From positions 62,001 through 126,000 of the forward strand of contig DINS01000021.1 in NCBI GenBank assembly GCA_002426015.1: a stretch of DNA of 64,000 bases. Reading direction: 5' to 3'. The position numbers and the translations under genes were made by a program. The notes beneath the pieces are model-generated. The model made no database searches. It was not told the origin of the DNA and saw only the letters and a list, made by a program, of their open reading frames with translations. Shown here piece after piece: positions 26,724 to 36,121 of the stretch. The first letter of the stretch is position 1. The number at the start of each line of letters is the position of its first letter. This DNA is from Flavobacteriaceae bacterium UBA5534. Its GTDB lineage: Bacteria; Bacteroidota; Bacteroidia; Flavobacteriales; Flavobacteriaceae.

Positions 26724-29111
26724 ATGTTTAAATTATTTACAAAAAGCTTTTGGGAAATCGTTGCGCGACTGATTTTGCGTAACAAAATAGGGATACTTAT
26801 TGTCATCGCATTGATGACCCTTTTTCTAGCCACAAAGTGGGAAAACATGCGTTTTACCTACACAGAAGCCAATTTGCTACCCTATGACCATGAGGTAAAT
26901 ATTACTTACCAGGAGTTTTTAGATGTGTTTGGCGAAGAAGGCAATCTTATCGTATTAGGCGTTAAGGATTCTTCCCTGTTTACAGTTGAGAAGTTGAACG
27001 CTTGGAATCGTCTCTCTGAAAGTTTTAAAACTTATAGCGAAGTCGAATCTGTCCTATCAATTAAGGATTTACAAAAGTTAGTCAAAAACACCCAAAAAGA
27101 AACCTTTGAGTTGGAGCCTTTTATCAAGGATTCACTGCATTCTATAGCTCAAATAGATACACTAAAGCAACAACTTTTTGAGCAATATCCATTTTATGAT
27201 AACTTTTTGTTCAATAACGACACCAAAACCATCCGAACTGCCATTTATCTAAAAAAAGATATTGTCAACACAGCAGCTCGTAAAGATTTTGTGATTGATG
27301 TCCTGGAACAAAGAGTCGCTGATTTTGAAGCAGCCAACAATTTGGATGTTCGCGTTTCTGGGATGCCTTATATAAGAACTTTAAATGCCCAAAACATTGT
27401 TGACGAAATAGGATTGTTTGTAGCTGCTGCACTGTTAGTAACTTCCCTCATTTTCTTTTTCTTTTTTAGATCGTTTAGAGCCACCTTTATTTCGCTTATC
27501 GTAGTGAGTGTTGGTGTTATGTGGACATTGGGAATTATTGGTTTACTTAATTATGAAATAACTGTTTTAACCGCCTTAATTCCTCCTTTGATTATCGTTA
27601 TAGGAATTCCTAACTGTATTTTTCTTATCAACAAATATCAAAATGAGGTTAAATCTCATGGTAATAAGGTCAAATCGTTACAGCGAGTCATTACAAAAAT
27701 TGGAAACGCCACCTTGATGACCAACATCACAACTGCTTCTGGTTTTGCAACTTTCATTCTCACAGAAAGCACCTTGTTAAAAGAGTTTGGTATTGTGGCC
27801 TCTTTGAGCATCATCGCTATTTTTATGCTGTGCCTGCTCATTATCCCTATCATTTACAGTTTCATGCCTTACCCAAAAGATCGACATTTAGAACATTTAA
27901 ACAGACGTTGGATTGGTGGTTTTGTCAACTGGATAGAACGCATGGTCAAAGAGCGACGGATTACGATTTATTTCTCGGCAGTCATCTTATTGGTTTTAAG
28001 CATTATCGGCATTTTCCAAATACGTATTTCTGGTAGTCTTATTGAAGATATGCCAAAAAATGCTGAATTTTTTGAAGACATCCGTTTTTTTGAAGATGAG
28101 TTCAATGGTGTGATGCCTCTCGAAATTGTTGTAGATACCAAACGCAAAAAAGGGGTTATGAAGTTGAGCACGCTTAAGCGTATGAACGAGCTAGAGGAGT
28201 TGATCGATGAAATTCCAGAGTTATCTCGTCCAATATCTGTGGTTAGCCTTGTCAAGTATTCTAAACAAGCCTATTATAATGGCAACCCAAAATATTATCA
28301 ATTACCAACAAGTCAAGAAAACAGTTTCATTTTATCATATGCCAAAAACTCATCTTCTGAAGCTAACCTTCTTAAAAACTTCGTAGATAGCACAGGTCGA
28401 TATGCTCGAATCACCACCTTTATGAAAGATATAGGCACAGATAAAATGGAGGATATCGAAGATGATCTACAGGCTAAAATCGACAAAGTTCTTCCTGCCG
28501 AAAATTATAATGTCACGATGACCGGAAAAGCTTTAGTTTTTCAAAAAGGGACCACCTATTTGGTAAAGAATTTAGCCATTTCATTATCGCTTGCCATTTT
28601 ATTGATTTCGTTATTTATGGCTTATATGTTCCGTTCGTTAAGAATGATATTGGTATCATTAATTCCAAACATCCTTCCATTGTTCATTACAGCTGGGTTA
28701 ATGGGATATTTTGGAGTCCCTATAAAACCATCGACTATTTTGGTGTTTAGCATCGCTTTGGGGATTTCAGTAGATGACACCATTCACTTTTTAGCAAAAT
28801 ACCGACAAGAACTTCAAGCCAATCATTGGAAAATCAGAAAGTCAGTTTATGGCGCACTACGCGAAACTGGTGTAAGTATGTTTTACACCTCCATTGTGTT
28901 GTTTTTTGGGTTTTCAGTTTTCACAATTTCAAGTTTCGGCGGAACCGTTGCGCTTGGCGCATTGGTATCTATGACCCTTTTATTTGCCATGCTTTCTAAT
29001 TTGCTCTTATTGCCTTCTCTTTTACTATCATTAGAACGCAGTATTGCCAATAAAGAAGTATTAAAAGAACCATCCATCAATATTATTCCAGAAGATGATG
29101 ATGAGGACTAA
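26724..29111 (+). CDS. RND-superfamily (MMPL/HpnN-like) exporter
   Basis: A 795-residue inner-membrane protein of the RND superfamily, in the compact single-protein branch that includes MmpL and hopanoid transporter HpnN, not the drug-efflux branch. The topology is the expected duplicate: helix 1 at about 20-40, a periplasmic loop, helices 2-6 at about 230-370, helix 7 near 415-435, a second loop, and helices 8-12 at about 625-775. SIALGISVDDTIHFLAKY in the second half is the proton-relay motif of this branch. The substrate is probably a lipid, which is inferred from the family. It ends in a GAAA-tetraloop terminator. A -7-like TACCTTTG lies at 26697-26704. Confidence 0.88.
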   Translation: MFKLFTKSFWEIVARLILRNKIGILIVIALMTLFLATKWENMRFTYTEANLLPYDHEVNITYQEFLDVFGEEGNLIVLGVKDSSLFTVEKLNAWNRLSESFKTYSEVESVLSIKDLQKLVKNTQKETFELEPFIKDSLHSIAQIDTLKQQLFEQYPFYDNFLFNNDTKTIRTAIYLKKDIVNTAARKDFVIDVLEQRVADFEAANNLDVRVSGMPYIRTLNAQNIVDEIGLFVAAALLVTSLIFFFFFRSFRATFISLIVVSVGVMWTLGIIGLLNYEITVLTALIPPLIIVIGIPNCIFLINKYQNEVKSHGNKVKSLQRVITKIGNATLMTNITTASGFATFILTESTLLKEFGIVASLSIIAIFMLCLLIIPIIYSFMPYPKDRHLEHLNRRWIGGFVNWIERMVKERRITIYFSAVILLVLSIIGIFQIRISGSLIEDMPKNAEFFEDIRFFEDEFNGVMPLEIVVDTKRKKGVMKLSTLKRMNELEELIDEIPELSRPISVVSLVKYSKQAYYNGNPKYYQLPTSQENSFILSYAKNSSSEANLLKNFVDSTGRYARITTFMKDIGTDKMEDIEDDLQAKIDKVLPAENYNVTMTGKALVFQKGTTYLVKNLAISLSLAILLISLFMAYMFRSLRMILVSLIPNILPLFITAGLMGYFGVPIKPSTILVFSIALGISVDDTIHFLAKYRQELQANHWKIRKSVYGALRETGVSMFYTSIVLFFGFSVFTISSFGGTVALGALVSMTLLFAMLSNLLLLPSLLLSLERSIANKEVLKEPSINIIPEDDDED

Positions 29112-29173
29112 ATTTTAAAATTCCAAATTTCAATTCCCGAATATTTTGGGTTTGTTTTTTGATGTTTTGGATA

Positions 29174-29203
29174 TTGAAAGCCGAAAGGCTTTTTTTATCT
29201 TTG
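29174..29203 (+). promoter_or_regulatory. Promoter of asnS overlapping upstream terminator
   Basis: TTG at 29174-29176, a 19-bp spacer and TATCTTTG at 29196-29203 make a full Bacteroidetes promoter. The spacer also holds the exporter's terminator (29177-29196), so the two signals share the same bases. Confidence 0.8.
29177..29196 (+). terminator. Intrinsic terminator of exporter gene
   Basis: AAAGCC (29177-29182) and GGCTTT (29187-29192) form a 6-bp stem closed by a GAAA tetraloop, with a T-run continuing to 29196. It overlaps the asnS promoter. Confidence 0.75.
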
Positions 29204-29223
29204 CACCTTTAAAATAAATTATA

Positions 29224-30657
29224 ATGACATCACAAACTATTGCTGGTTTATTAAAAACGGAAGCAAAATCTCAAGATATAGAAATCAAAGGTTGGGTTCG
29301 TACCTTCAGAGCCAATCGTTTTATTGCGCTAAATGATGGCTCTACATTACAAAATATTCAATGTGTTGTCGATTTTGAAAAAATGGATGAAACCATTTTG
29401 AAGCGCATCACAACAGGAGCGGCTCTACATATCAAAGGACAGTTGGTAGAAAGCCAAGGGAAAGGCCAAAGTGTTGAAATCGTCGTTACTTCTGTAAAAA
29501 TACTTGGCGATTCTGACCCAGAAACTTATCCAATTCAGCCTAAAAAGCACTCGTTTGAATTCTTACGTGAAAATGCACATTTACGCACACGAACCAACAC
29601 TTTTAGCGCTGTGATGCGTTTACGCTCAACCTTATCATTTGCTATCCATAAGTATTTCAACGACCATGGTTTTTACTACATGCACACGCCTATCATTACA
29701 GGAAGTGATGCCGAAGGTGCTGGCGAAATGTTTAGAGTGAGCAATCTCGATGCAAAAAATCCACCTTTAAATGAGGATGGCACTGTGAATTATAAAGAAG
29801 ATTTCTTTGGAAAAGAAACCAACTTAACCGTTTCTGGCCAATTGGAAGCTGAAACTTATGCGATGTCATTAGGGAAAGTTTACACATTTGGCCCAACTTT
29901 TAGAGCCGAAAACTCCAATACATCTCGTCATTTAGCGGAGTTTTGGATGATTGAACCAGAAGTGGCTTTTATGGATTTGGCAGGCAATATGGACTTGGCG
30001 GAAGACTTTATGAAATCGGTTTTAAAATATGCCTTGGAACACAATCGTGAAGATTTAGAGTTTTTAGAACAACGATTATTGGACGAAGAAAAAACCAAAC
30101 CACAAGCCGAACGTTCTGAAATGAGCCTAATTGAAAAAATCAATTTTGTGGTTGACAACCACTTTAAGCGTGTAAGTTATACCGAAGCTATTGAGATTTT
30201 AAAAGACTCTAAACCAAACAAAAAGAAACAGTTCAAATATATTATTGATGAATGGGGAGCCGACTTGCAAAGTGAACACGAACGCTTTTTGGTAGAAAAA
30301 CACTTTAAATGTCCAGTGATTCTATTTGATTATCCAGCCAATATCAAAGCGTTTTATATGCGTTTGAATGAAGAAGGAAAAACCGTTCGTGCCATGGATA
30401 TTTTATTTCCAGGTATTGGTGAAATGGTCGGAGGCTCACAACGTGAGGAACGTTTGGACGTATTGAAAGCAAAAATGAAGGCTCTTGATATTGATGAAGA
30501 AGAACTGTGGTGGTACCTCGATTTGCGAAAATATGGAACCGCTGTTCATTCTGGTTTTGGGCTTGGCTTTGAACGCTTAGTAATGTTTGCAACAGGAATG
30601 GGCAACATTCGAGATGTGATTCCTTATCCAAGAACACCTCAAAATGCCGAGTTTTAA
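29224..30657 (+). CDS. asnS: Asparaginyl-tRNA synthetase
   Basis: A 477-residue class IIb synthetase that charges tRNA-Asn. An N-terminal OB-fold anticodon-binding domain (about 15-105, with IEIKGWVRTFR) precedes the catalytic core: motif 2 FGPTFRAENSNTSRHLAEFWMIEPE and motif 3 GFGLGFERLVMFATGMGNIRDVIPYPR. The Asn-type sequence following motif 2 separates it from AspRS, which is encoded separately at 53.8 kb. It has its own consensus promoter with a leader of about 15-20 nt and ends in an 11-bp-stem terminator. Confidence 0.98.
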   Translation: MTSQTIAGLLKTEAKSQDIEIKGWVRTFRANRFIALNDGSTLQNIQCVVDFEKMDETILKRITTGAALHIKGQLVESQGKGQSVEIVVTSVKILGDSDPETYPIQPKKHSFEFLRENAHLRTRTNTFSAVMRLRSTLSFAIHKYFNDHGFYYMHTPIITGSDAEGAGEMFRVSNLDAKNPPLNEDGTVNYKEDFFGKETNLTVSGQLEAETYAMSLGKVYTFGPTFRAENSNTSRHLAEFWMIEPEVAFMDLAGNMDLAEDFMKSVLKYALEHNREDLEFLEQRLLDEEKTKPQAERSEMSLIEKINFVVDNHFKRVSYTEAIEILKDSKPNKKKQFKYIIDEWGADLQSEHERFLVEKHFKCPVILFDYPANIKAFYMRLNEEGKTVRAMDILFPGIGEMVGGSQREERLDVLKAKMKALDIDEEELWWYLDLRKYGTAVHSGFGLGFERLVMFATGMGNIRDVIPYPRTPQNAEF

Positions 30658-30685
30658 TAAAAAATTAAGCTAATCATATTATAAA

Positions 30686-30722
30686 ACAATCTATATTTAT
30701 CACTTATATAGATTGTTTTTTT
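30686..30722 (+). terminator. Intrinsic terminator after asnS
   Basis: ACAATCTATAT (30686-30696) and ATATAGATTGT (30706-30716) form a perfect 11-bp stem followed by a run of T. Confidence 0.88.
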
Positions 30723-30750
30723 TAATTTTAAAGTCATTCAAATTTTATAT

Positions 30751-32217
30751 ATGCTTAAACAGTATTTACAGTTCAAATTGTCACAAAAATTGTCGCCTCA
30801 ACAGATTCAGTTGATGAAACTGATTCAGTTGCCCACACAAGCATTTGAACAACGTTTAAAGCAAGAAATGGAAGAAAACCCAGCCCTTGAGGGAGGAAAA
30901 GAAGACAATGACGATGAGTTTGGTGACTCTTTTGATGAATTTGACAATACAGACGACAACTACGACGATACAGAAACCATTGGTGAAGATATCAACGTAG
31001 ATGAATATTTGAGTGATGATGATATTCCTGATTATCGCACACAGACCAGTAATTATAGTGCTGACGATGACGACAAAGACATCCCTTTTGCAGCAGGCAC
31101 TTCGTTTACACAATACTTAACAAACCAACTAAACACCTTTCGTTTATCAGATGACGAACGTGATATTGCTGAATTTTTGGTAGGCAGTGTAGATGAAAGT
31201 GGTTACATACGTCGGTCTTTGGCTGATATTGCAGATGATTTGGCATTTACCCAAAATGTCTATACAGATGAAAAGAGTATTGAAAAAGTGCTTCACATTG
31301 TTCATCAGTTAGATCCTGCAGGTGTTGGTGCTCGTAACCTTCAAGAATGTTTGAGTATTCAATTACATAGAAAAGAAAAAAATCCAGATGTCGAATTAGC
31401 TATTGCAATCATTGATAAAGCTTTTGATCAATTCACAAAAAAGCACTACAAAAAACTCATTCAAAAGTTTGACATTACCGAAATGCAGCTAAAAGATGCT
31501 ATAGACGAAATAGAGCATTTGAACCCAAAACCAGGAGGTTCATACTCTGGAAATAACAAAATGGTCGAACATATCGTTCCTGATTTTGCCATTAAAATTG
31601 TTGATGGTGAACTTGAGCTAACATTAAACGGTCGAAATGCACCAGAACTTCATGTCTCTCGTGAATATACTGACATGATGAAAGGCTACAAGGAAGCCAA
31701 AGACAAGTCAAAATCACAAAAAGATGCCGTTATCTTTATCAAACAAAAATTAGATGCAGCCAAATGGTTTATTGAAGCCATCAAACAACGCCAACAAACC
31801 TTGTTTGTTACCATGAGTGCCATCATGCACTATCAGAAAGACTATTTTTTAACTGGTGATGAAACCAAGTTAAAGCCAATGATTCTTAAGGATATTGCCG
31901 ACGAGATAGAAATGGACGTCTCTACAGTATCTCGTGTAGCTAACAGTAAATATGTGGACACGCCTTATGGCACAAAACTTATTAAAGAATTCTTTTCAGA
32001 ATCGATGACCAATGACCAAGGTGAGGAGGTATCGACTCGAGAAATCAAAAAAATATTAGAAACGGTTATCGAAGACGAAAACAAACGCAAGCCATTGACA
32101 GACGATAAATTGGCAGCCATTTTATTGGAAAAAGGCTATCCTATTGCGCGACGTACGGTTGCAAAATATAGAGAACAATTGGATATTCCTGTCGCAAGGT
32201 TAAGGAAGAAAATATGA
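30751..32217 (+). CDS. rpoN: RNA polymerase sigma-54 factor
   Basis: A 488-residue sigma-54. Region I is at the N-terminus (QFKLSQKLSPQQIQLMKLIQL, Gln- and Leu-rich), an acidic region II covers about 48-100 (many Asp and Glu), and the core-binding and DNA-binding regions follow. The RpoN box, ARRTVAKYR, is at about residues 466-474 near the C-terminus. It directs transcription from -24/-12 promoters with AAA+ activators; none is encoded in this window. The last four bases (ATGA) overlap the start of the next gene. Confidence 0.97.
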   Translation: MLKQYLQFKLSQKLSPQQIQLMKLIQLPTQAFEQRLKQEMEENPALEGGKEDNDDEFGDSFDEFDNTDDNYDDTETIGEDINVDEYLSDDDIPDYRTQTSNYSADDDDKDIPFAAGTSFTQYLTNQLNTFRLSDDERDIAEFLVGSVDESGYIRRSLADIADDLAFTQNVYTDEKSIEKVLHIVHQLDPAGVGARNLQECLSIQLHRKEKNPDVELAIAIIDKAFDQFTKKHYKKLIQKFDITEMQLKDAIDEIEHLNPKPGGSYSGNNKMVEHIVPDFAIKIVDGELELTLNGRNAPELHVSREYTDMMKGYKEAKDKSKSQKDAVIFIKQKLDAAKWFIEAIKQRQQTLFVTMSAIMHYQKDYFLTGDETKLKPMILKDIADEIEMDVSTVSRVANSKYVDTPYGTKLIKEFFSESMTNDQGEEVSTREIKKILETVIEDENKRKPLTDDKLAAILLEKGYPIARRTVAKYREQLDIPVARLRKKI

Positions 32218-32822
32218 TCGATCGTGTACTAAAAAGTATTTCATTTATTTTTCATCCTATCATCATGCCTTTGTTGGGTGTGTTATTTTATTTCTCTAAA
32301 ACACCACGTTTTATTCCAGATCCTGTGATTAAAGCAAAAGTATTCTCTGTAGCGATACTTACACTCATACTGCCAATATTAATTTATTATCTTCTAAAAA
32401 CATTAAAAACTGTCGATTCTGTCTATTTAGAAAGCACTAGAGAGCGTATTGCGCCATTGTTGATCAATTGTGCCATTGTGACACTTATCCTTTACAGAGT
32501 GCTGCCATATAACGAGGTGGAAGAGTTGTATTATTTTTTTGTTGGTGTCCTTTGTTCTACTTTAGCTTGTTTGATTTTGGCAATCTTAAAATTTAAAGCG
32601 AGCATCCATATGATTGCAGCATCTGGATTTTTTATGTTTGCCGTTGCCTTGAGTATCCATTTCAAAATTAATATCAACGGAACAATTGCTTTGATGTGTA
32701 TTATTTTGGGAGCCATTGCAACTTCGAGATTACACCTTAAAGCCCATACGAATATCGAATTGATTATTGGTTTTTTTATTGGATTGTTACCTCAACTCAT
32801 CATACTCAACTATTGGTTGTAA
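32214..32822 (+). CDS. PAP2-like integral membrane protein
   Basis: A 202-residue protein with about 6 membrane helices. Its later half resembles the PAP2 phosphatase fold: SRLHLKAHTNIE has the SR-x5-H pattern of motif 3, and ASIHMIAASG sits where PSGH-type motif 2 belongs, but the first motif (KxxxxxxRP) is not intact (ESTRERIAP). It is therefore either a divergent PAP2 phosphatase or an inactive relative. It overlaps rpoN by 4 bp, so the two are translationally coupled, and ends convergent with the PorT-like gene 63 bp away. Confidence 0.65.
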   Translation: MIDRVLKSISFIFHPIIMPLLGVLFYFSKTPRFIPDPVIKAKVFSVAILTLILPILIYYLLKTLKTVDSVYLESTRERIAPLLINCAIVTLILYRVLPYNEVEELYYFFVGVLCSTLACLILAILKFKASIHMIAASGFFMFAVALSIHFKININGTIALMCIILGAIATSRLHLKAHTNIELIIGFFIGLLPQLIILNYWL

Positions 32823-32885
32823 GTAGATTATAAAATCTTTTAGCTGTTAGAGCCAAGAATCACAGCAAAAAATGCAGGTTAAAAG

Positions 32886-33581
32886 CTATAAAATATAAAA
32901 CATCAATCCAATTTTGATGCTACTTGTATCGATTGATTCTCCATTGAGTTTTGCCGAGTTTTTAAAAATGGGATTTAGTCCATAATACACATGAAAATTC
33001 CATGTAGAATACCCTAAACTTAAGGTAAGACCGTACCGCAGTTTTTCAATGTCATCGATAGCTGTGCTTTTAATGGTGCCCAAATCACCTTTATATTTTG
33101 AAGAGTTAGCAACCACATAGCCAAATTTAACTCCTGTATAAACTCTCCAGAATGTATAATCGGCAGCTGTTGAAGTACGCCATCTAAACTCTAATGGCGC
33201 CTCAACCACATAAGTAGTAAACTTATTTTTGCTAAAAGCTCCTTCAATGGGAGAGTAATTCAAGTTATTAGAATCATCTTTCTCGATGAGCATATTTTGG
33301 TTATAGGAATTGGATGAAAGACCTAGGCCAATCCCTATAGCGAGATTTCGTTTGTCATTAATAGGCATGTCTCTAATAAACCCTAGATGAAATCCGCTAG
33401 AAAACCCGCTTTGTGACATTCCGCTTGGCTTATTATTTAAAAGATTATAAGTTACAGATACATAAAACTGGTCTTCTCTGTAACGTGTGTCTATTTTGGT
33501 ATAATCAACAACTTTCTCCTCTTGAGAAAAGCAAGAGAGGGTTATGAGTAATAAAAATATAAATAAAACATTCTTATTCAT
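32886..33581 (-). CDS. PorT-like outer-membrane beta-barrel protein
   Basis: A 231-residue exported protein with a signal peptide (MNKNVLFIFLLLITLSCFSQ) followed by a barrel-like sequence with alternating aromatic residues and a C-terminus ending in hydrophobic and aromatic residues (IKIGLMFYIL). It resembles PorT-family proteins, some of which are needed for type IX secretion, but I cannot show that this is the PorT orthologue. It is the last gene of the minus-strand TolQ/TolR region, although a terminator (33621-33654) separates them. On the minus strand a -7-like TATATTTG (33593-33586) lies only 4 bases before the ATG, so the mRNA could be leaderless. Confidence 0.65.
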   Translation of the reverse strand: MNKNVLFIFLLLITLSCFSQEEKVVDYTKIDTRYREDQFYVSVTYNLLNNKPSGMSQSGFSSGFHLGFIRDMPINDKRNLAIGIGLGLSSNSYNQNMLIEKDDSNNLNYSPIEGAFSKNKFTTYVVEAPLEFRWRTSTAADYTFWRVYTGVKFGYVVANSSKYKGDLGTIKSTAIDDIEKLRYGLTLSLGYSTWNFHVYYGLNPIFKNSAKLNGESIDTSSIKIGLMFYIL

Positions 33582-33620
33582 ATTACAAATATAATTATTA
33601 GAGCTTTAAGAATTGGATTA

Positions 33621-33654
33621 AAAAAAACATCCTGAATAAATTATATCCAGGATG
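33621..33654 (-). terminator. Intrinsic terminator of the tolQ-tolR cluster
   Basis: On the minus strand CATCCTG (33654-33648) pairs with CAGGATG (33634-33628), and the T-run (complement of 33621-33627) follows, directly behind the last ExbD/TolR gene. Confidence 0.75.
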
Positions 33655-33681
33655 CTTTAAAAGTATTTCTAACAAATAAAA

Positions 33682-34173
33682 TTAATAGTTTCCTTTTTTG
33701 TTTGCTGATATGTCACCTTCACGAGTGGTGTAGTTTATTTTTAAAGCATTTGCTTTACGCAATTCTTGCTTTATATCTCCTATCAATCCCATATTGGCTT
33801 CTTTATCAACTTTTAATGCTGCAGTAAGATAGTCTCTCAACTCTTCACGTTTACTAGCGCGTTCTGCCGCTACAAAAGCTTGAATATCGCTAACATCAGC
33901 AAATTTATCATTCAACTGAATACGAGATTCTTTACCATATTTACCTTGAAATCTTTCTTGAGGTTGTCCTGCATAAATGTACATGATCAAATCTTTCTTA
34001 TCTAGTTTTTCAACTTCTGTTGCACTAGGTAGTCTGTTTTCAATCATCAACGTGTTTTCACGCATTACAGTAGCAACCATAAAAAAGAATAGTAGCATAA
34101 ATACAATATCTGGTAAGGATGCTGTAGATATGGCTGGTAATTCTCCCGATTTTTTCTTTTTAAATTTAGACAT
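33682..34173 (-). CDS. ExbD/TolR family biopolymer transporter (second copy)
   Basis: A 163-residue protein with a basic cytoplasmic start (MSKFKKKKSG), one membrane helix with the proton-relay Asp22 (STASLPDIVFMLLFFFMVAT) and a periplasmic domain of about 120 residues. Together with the ExbB/TolQ-like protein it would use the proton gradient to drive TonB-dependent transport or outer-membrane maintenance. It is the last of a four-gene unit with a TolQ, a 4-TM protein and another ExbD. The helix motif is LPDIVF rather than the MADIAF of its paralogue, so the two are not recent duplicates. Confidence 0.92.
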   Translation of the reverse strand: MSKFKKKKSGELPAISTASLPDIVFMLLFFFMVATVMRENTLMIENRLPSATEVEKLDKKDLIMYIYAGQPQERFQGKYGKESRIQLNDKFADVSDIQAFVAAERASKREELRDYLTAALKVDKEANMGLIGDIKQELRKANALKINYTTREGDISANKKGNY

Positions 34174-34193
34174 AGAGTTTTATATTTTCTAAA

Positions 34194-34796
34194 TTAGTTT
34201 TGTACTTCAGATAATTTTTGAGGATATTCAAGTTTTATCTTTTCGATTTTCTCTTTTAGTTTTTCTTTATTACCTGTAAAATTGACATCACTATAGCTCT
34301 TTTCCATTTCTTTAAATGAAACGCCATAAAGATCTTGAGCTCTTCTATCTCTTAATACATTATAAGCAGCTACTAATTCATTTTGAACAGAAATGTATGT
34401 TGCATAGGTCGTTTCTCTTTCATTTTTAAGAGAGATAATTGCTTTGTCTGGATTATCAGATGAAGCTGGGTCTTTTTTACCTTTACAGTAGCTACATGCG
34501 TCTTCTCCTTGACCTCCACCATTATCTAGAAACTCAATTGCTGCTTTACGTAAATCTTTAAGTTCCATCAGTTCTTCTTCTACCAACAACTGATTGTCTT
34601 TACTGATCAATACTGTAAATAAGTTTTTTTCTTTAATAATAGGTGGCTCTTGATTAGTCTCATCAATAGGAGGCAACTTACGACTGATACCAGAATCGGT
34701 TTCAATAGTTGTGGTTACCAAAAAGAAAATAAGAAGTAAAAACGCAATATCAGCCATTGAGCCTGCATTTACTTCGGGTGCTGATCGTTTTGCCAT
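34194..34796 (-). CDS. ExbD/TolR family protein with CxxC insert (first copy)
   Basis: A 200-residue ExbD/TolR-type protein: a single membrane helix with proton-relay Asp16 (SMADIAFLLLIFFLVTTT) and a larger periplasmic part. It is about 40 to 60 residues longer than a typical ExbD because of an insert at 93-115 (GGGQGEDACSYCKGKKDP) that holds a CxxC pair, Cys101 and Cys104, plus a long helical tail. The cysteines could form a disulfide or bind metal; this is inference. It starts 2 bp behind the 4-TM gene and ends 20 bp before the second ExbD gene. Confidence 0.92.
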   Translation of the reverse strand: MAKRSAPEVNAGSMADIAFLLLIFFLVTTTIETDSGISRKLPPIDETNQEPPIIKEKNLFTVLISKDNQLLVEEELMELKDLRKAAIEFLDNGGGQGEDACSYCKGKKDPASSDNPDKAIISLKNERETTYATYISVQNELVAAYNVLRDRRAQDLYGVSFKEMEKSYSDVNFTGNKEKLKEKIEKIKLEYPQKLSEVQN

Positions 34797-34798
34797 AA

Positions 34799-35242
34799 TT
34801 ATTTATTCATCATTTTTTTGACTCCAGAGAACATCATTGCTCCTGCTGCAGCAATAACTAAAATATAAAAGGTTCTGATGCCTGTTTCTATCCATCTCGA
34901 TTCTGAAGCTGTTAAGACATCTCCTCCATCGAGTGCTTGTTCTGTACCACTGGACATGACAAAAGCTACAATGACAACCAATGCAAATAAACCAACAGCA
35001 ATCAATGCTTGCTTTAGTTTTGCAGGGCTAGACAATAAGTTTTTGACACTGAACAATAGTGTGATAATCGTTGTTATTGCCAACGTAATAATAGCTAAAG
35101 TGATAAATGATGAAACAATTCCTTGTTGCGAAGCATCAGCTTCAATAACTTCATCACCAATCATCATTATTCTTATCAAAAAGAATAACGCAATTACTCC
35201 AATTATTAGTACAGCAATTTTTATTATTTTTTGTAAATTCAT
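34799..35242 (-). CDS. Conserved 4-TM membrane protein in TolQ/TolR cluster
   Basis: A 147-residue protein with four predicted membrane helices (about 9-27, 43-65, 76-97, 119-141) and little else; short charged loops connect them. I do not recognise a named domain. It sits between the ExbB/TolQ gene and the first ExbD gene, with 30 bp and 2 bp spacing, so it is part of the same operon and may be an extra component of the energy-transducing complex. Confidence 0.8.
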   Translation of the reverse strand: MNLQKIIKIAVLIIGVIALFFLIRIMMIGDEVIEADASQQGIVSSFITLAIITLAITTIITLLFSVKNLLSSPAKLKQALIAVGLFALVVIVAFVMSSGTEQALDGGDVLTASESRWIETGIRTFYILVIAAAGAMMFSGVKKMMNK

Positions 35243-35272
35243 AAGTATTAATATTTGAAAATAATTGGATTA

Positions 35273-36046
35273 TTATTTTTTGTTTCTAATCAATAAATCC
35301 ATAAGAGTTATTGAAGCATCTTCCATATCATTTACAATGCTATCGATTTTTGCAATAATATAGTTATAAAATACTTGAAGGATAATTGCTACAACAAGAC
35401 CAAATACAGTTGTTAAAAGTGCTACTTTAATACCTCCAGCAACAAGTGATGGTTGCATATCTCCAGCAGCTTCAATTTTATCAAATGCTTGAATCATACC
35501 AATTACAGTTCCCATGAAACCAAGCATTGGTGCTAATGCAATAAATAATGAAATCCAAGAAACGTTTTTCTCTAATTGTCCCATTTGAACACCTCCATAA
35601 GCTACTACAGCTTTTTCAACGGCATCCATACCTTCGTCAGTTCTATCTAATCCTTGATAGAAAATAGAAGCAACAGGTCCTTTTGTGTTTCTGCAAACTT
35701 CTTTAGCTGCTTCAACTCCACCTGATTGTAAAGCGTCCTCAACGTTTTGAGTTAACTTTTTAGTGTTTGTAGTTGATAAGTTTAAAAAGATAATTCTCTC
35801 AATAGCAATTGCTAATCCAAGAATTAAACATAACAATACAATACCCATAAACCCAGGGCCTCCTTCAATAAAACGTTTTTTTAATTCTTGAGTAAACCCT
35901 AATTCAGGTTCAGCTGCAGCATCTGCATCTTGAATTGTTGTTGCAACAGTTGTTGCGCTTGACGTTGTAATAGCATTTGTATTTGCATTAACAGTCCCGA
36001 AAGCCATCATACCTGCAATGGCTAGAATAGAAAATAATCTTTTCAT
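35273..36046 (-). CDS. MotA/TolQ/ExbB proton channel family protein
   Basis: A 257-residue inner-membrane protein, first gene of the cluster. An N-terminal hydrophobic segment (about 1-22) and a low-complexity Ala/Thr stretch precede the conserved core: helix 1 at about 55-85, the cytoplasmic loop with GPVASIFYQGLDRTDEGMDA, and helices 2-3 with SLFIALAPMLGFMGTVIGMIQAF and AGGIKVALLTTVFGLVVAI. It forms the proton channel for the two ExbD/TolR proteins. The start is preceded by an AT-rich gap that also carries tRNA-Ser. Confidence 0.95.
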   Translation of the reverse strand: MKRLFSILAIAGMMAFGTVNANTNAITTSSATTVATTIQDADAAAEPELGFTQELKKRFIEGGPGFMGIVLLCLILGLAIAIERIIFLNLSTTNTKKLTQNVEDALQSGGVEAAKEVCRNTKGPVASIFYQGLDRTDEGMDAVEKAVVAYGGVQMGQLEKNVSWISLFIALAPMLGFMGTVIGMIQAFDKIEAAGDMQPSLVAGGIKVALLTTVFGLVVAIILQVFYNYIIAKIDSIVNDMEDASITLMDLLIRNKK

Positions 36047-36121
36047 TGTTCTTAATCTTAATTTTATTAGTTAAAGTGTTAAAGATATAAAAAATTTGCA
36101 ATTAAAAAATAAAAATTACAG

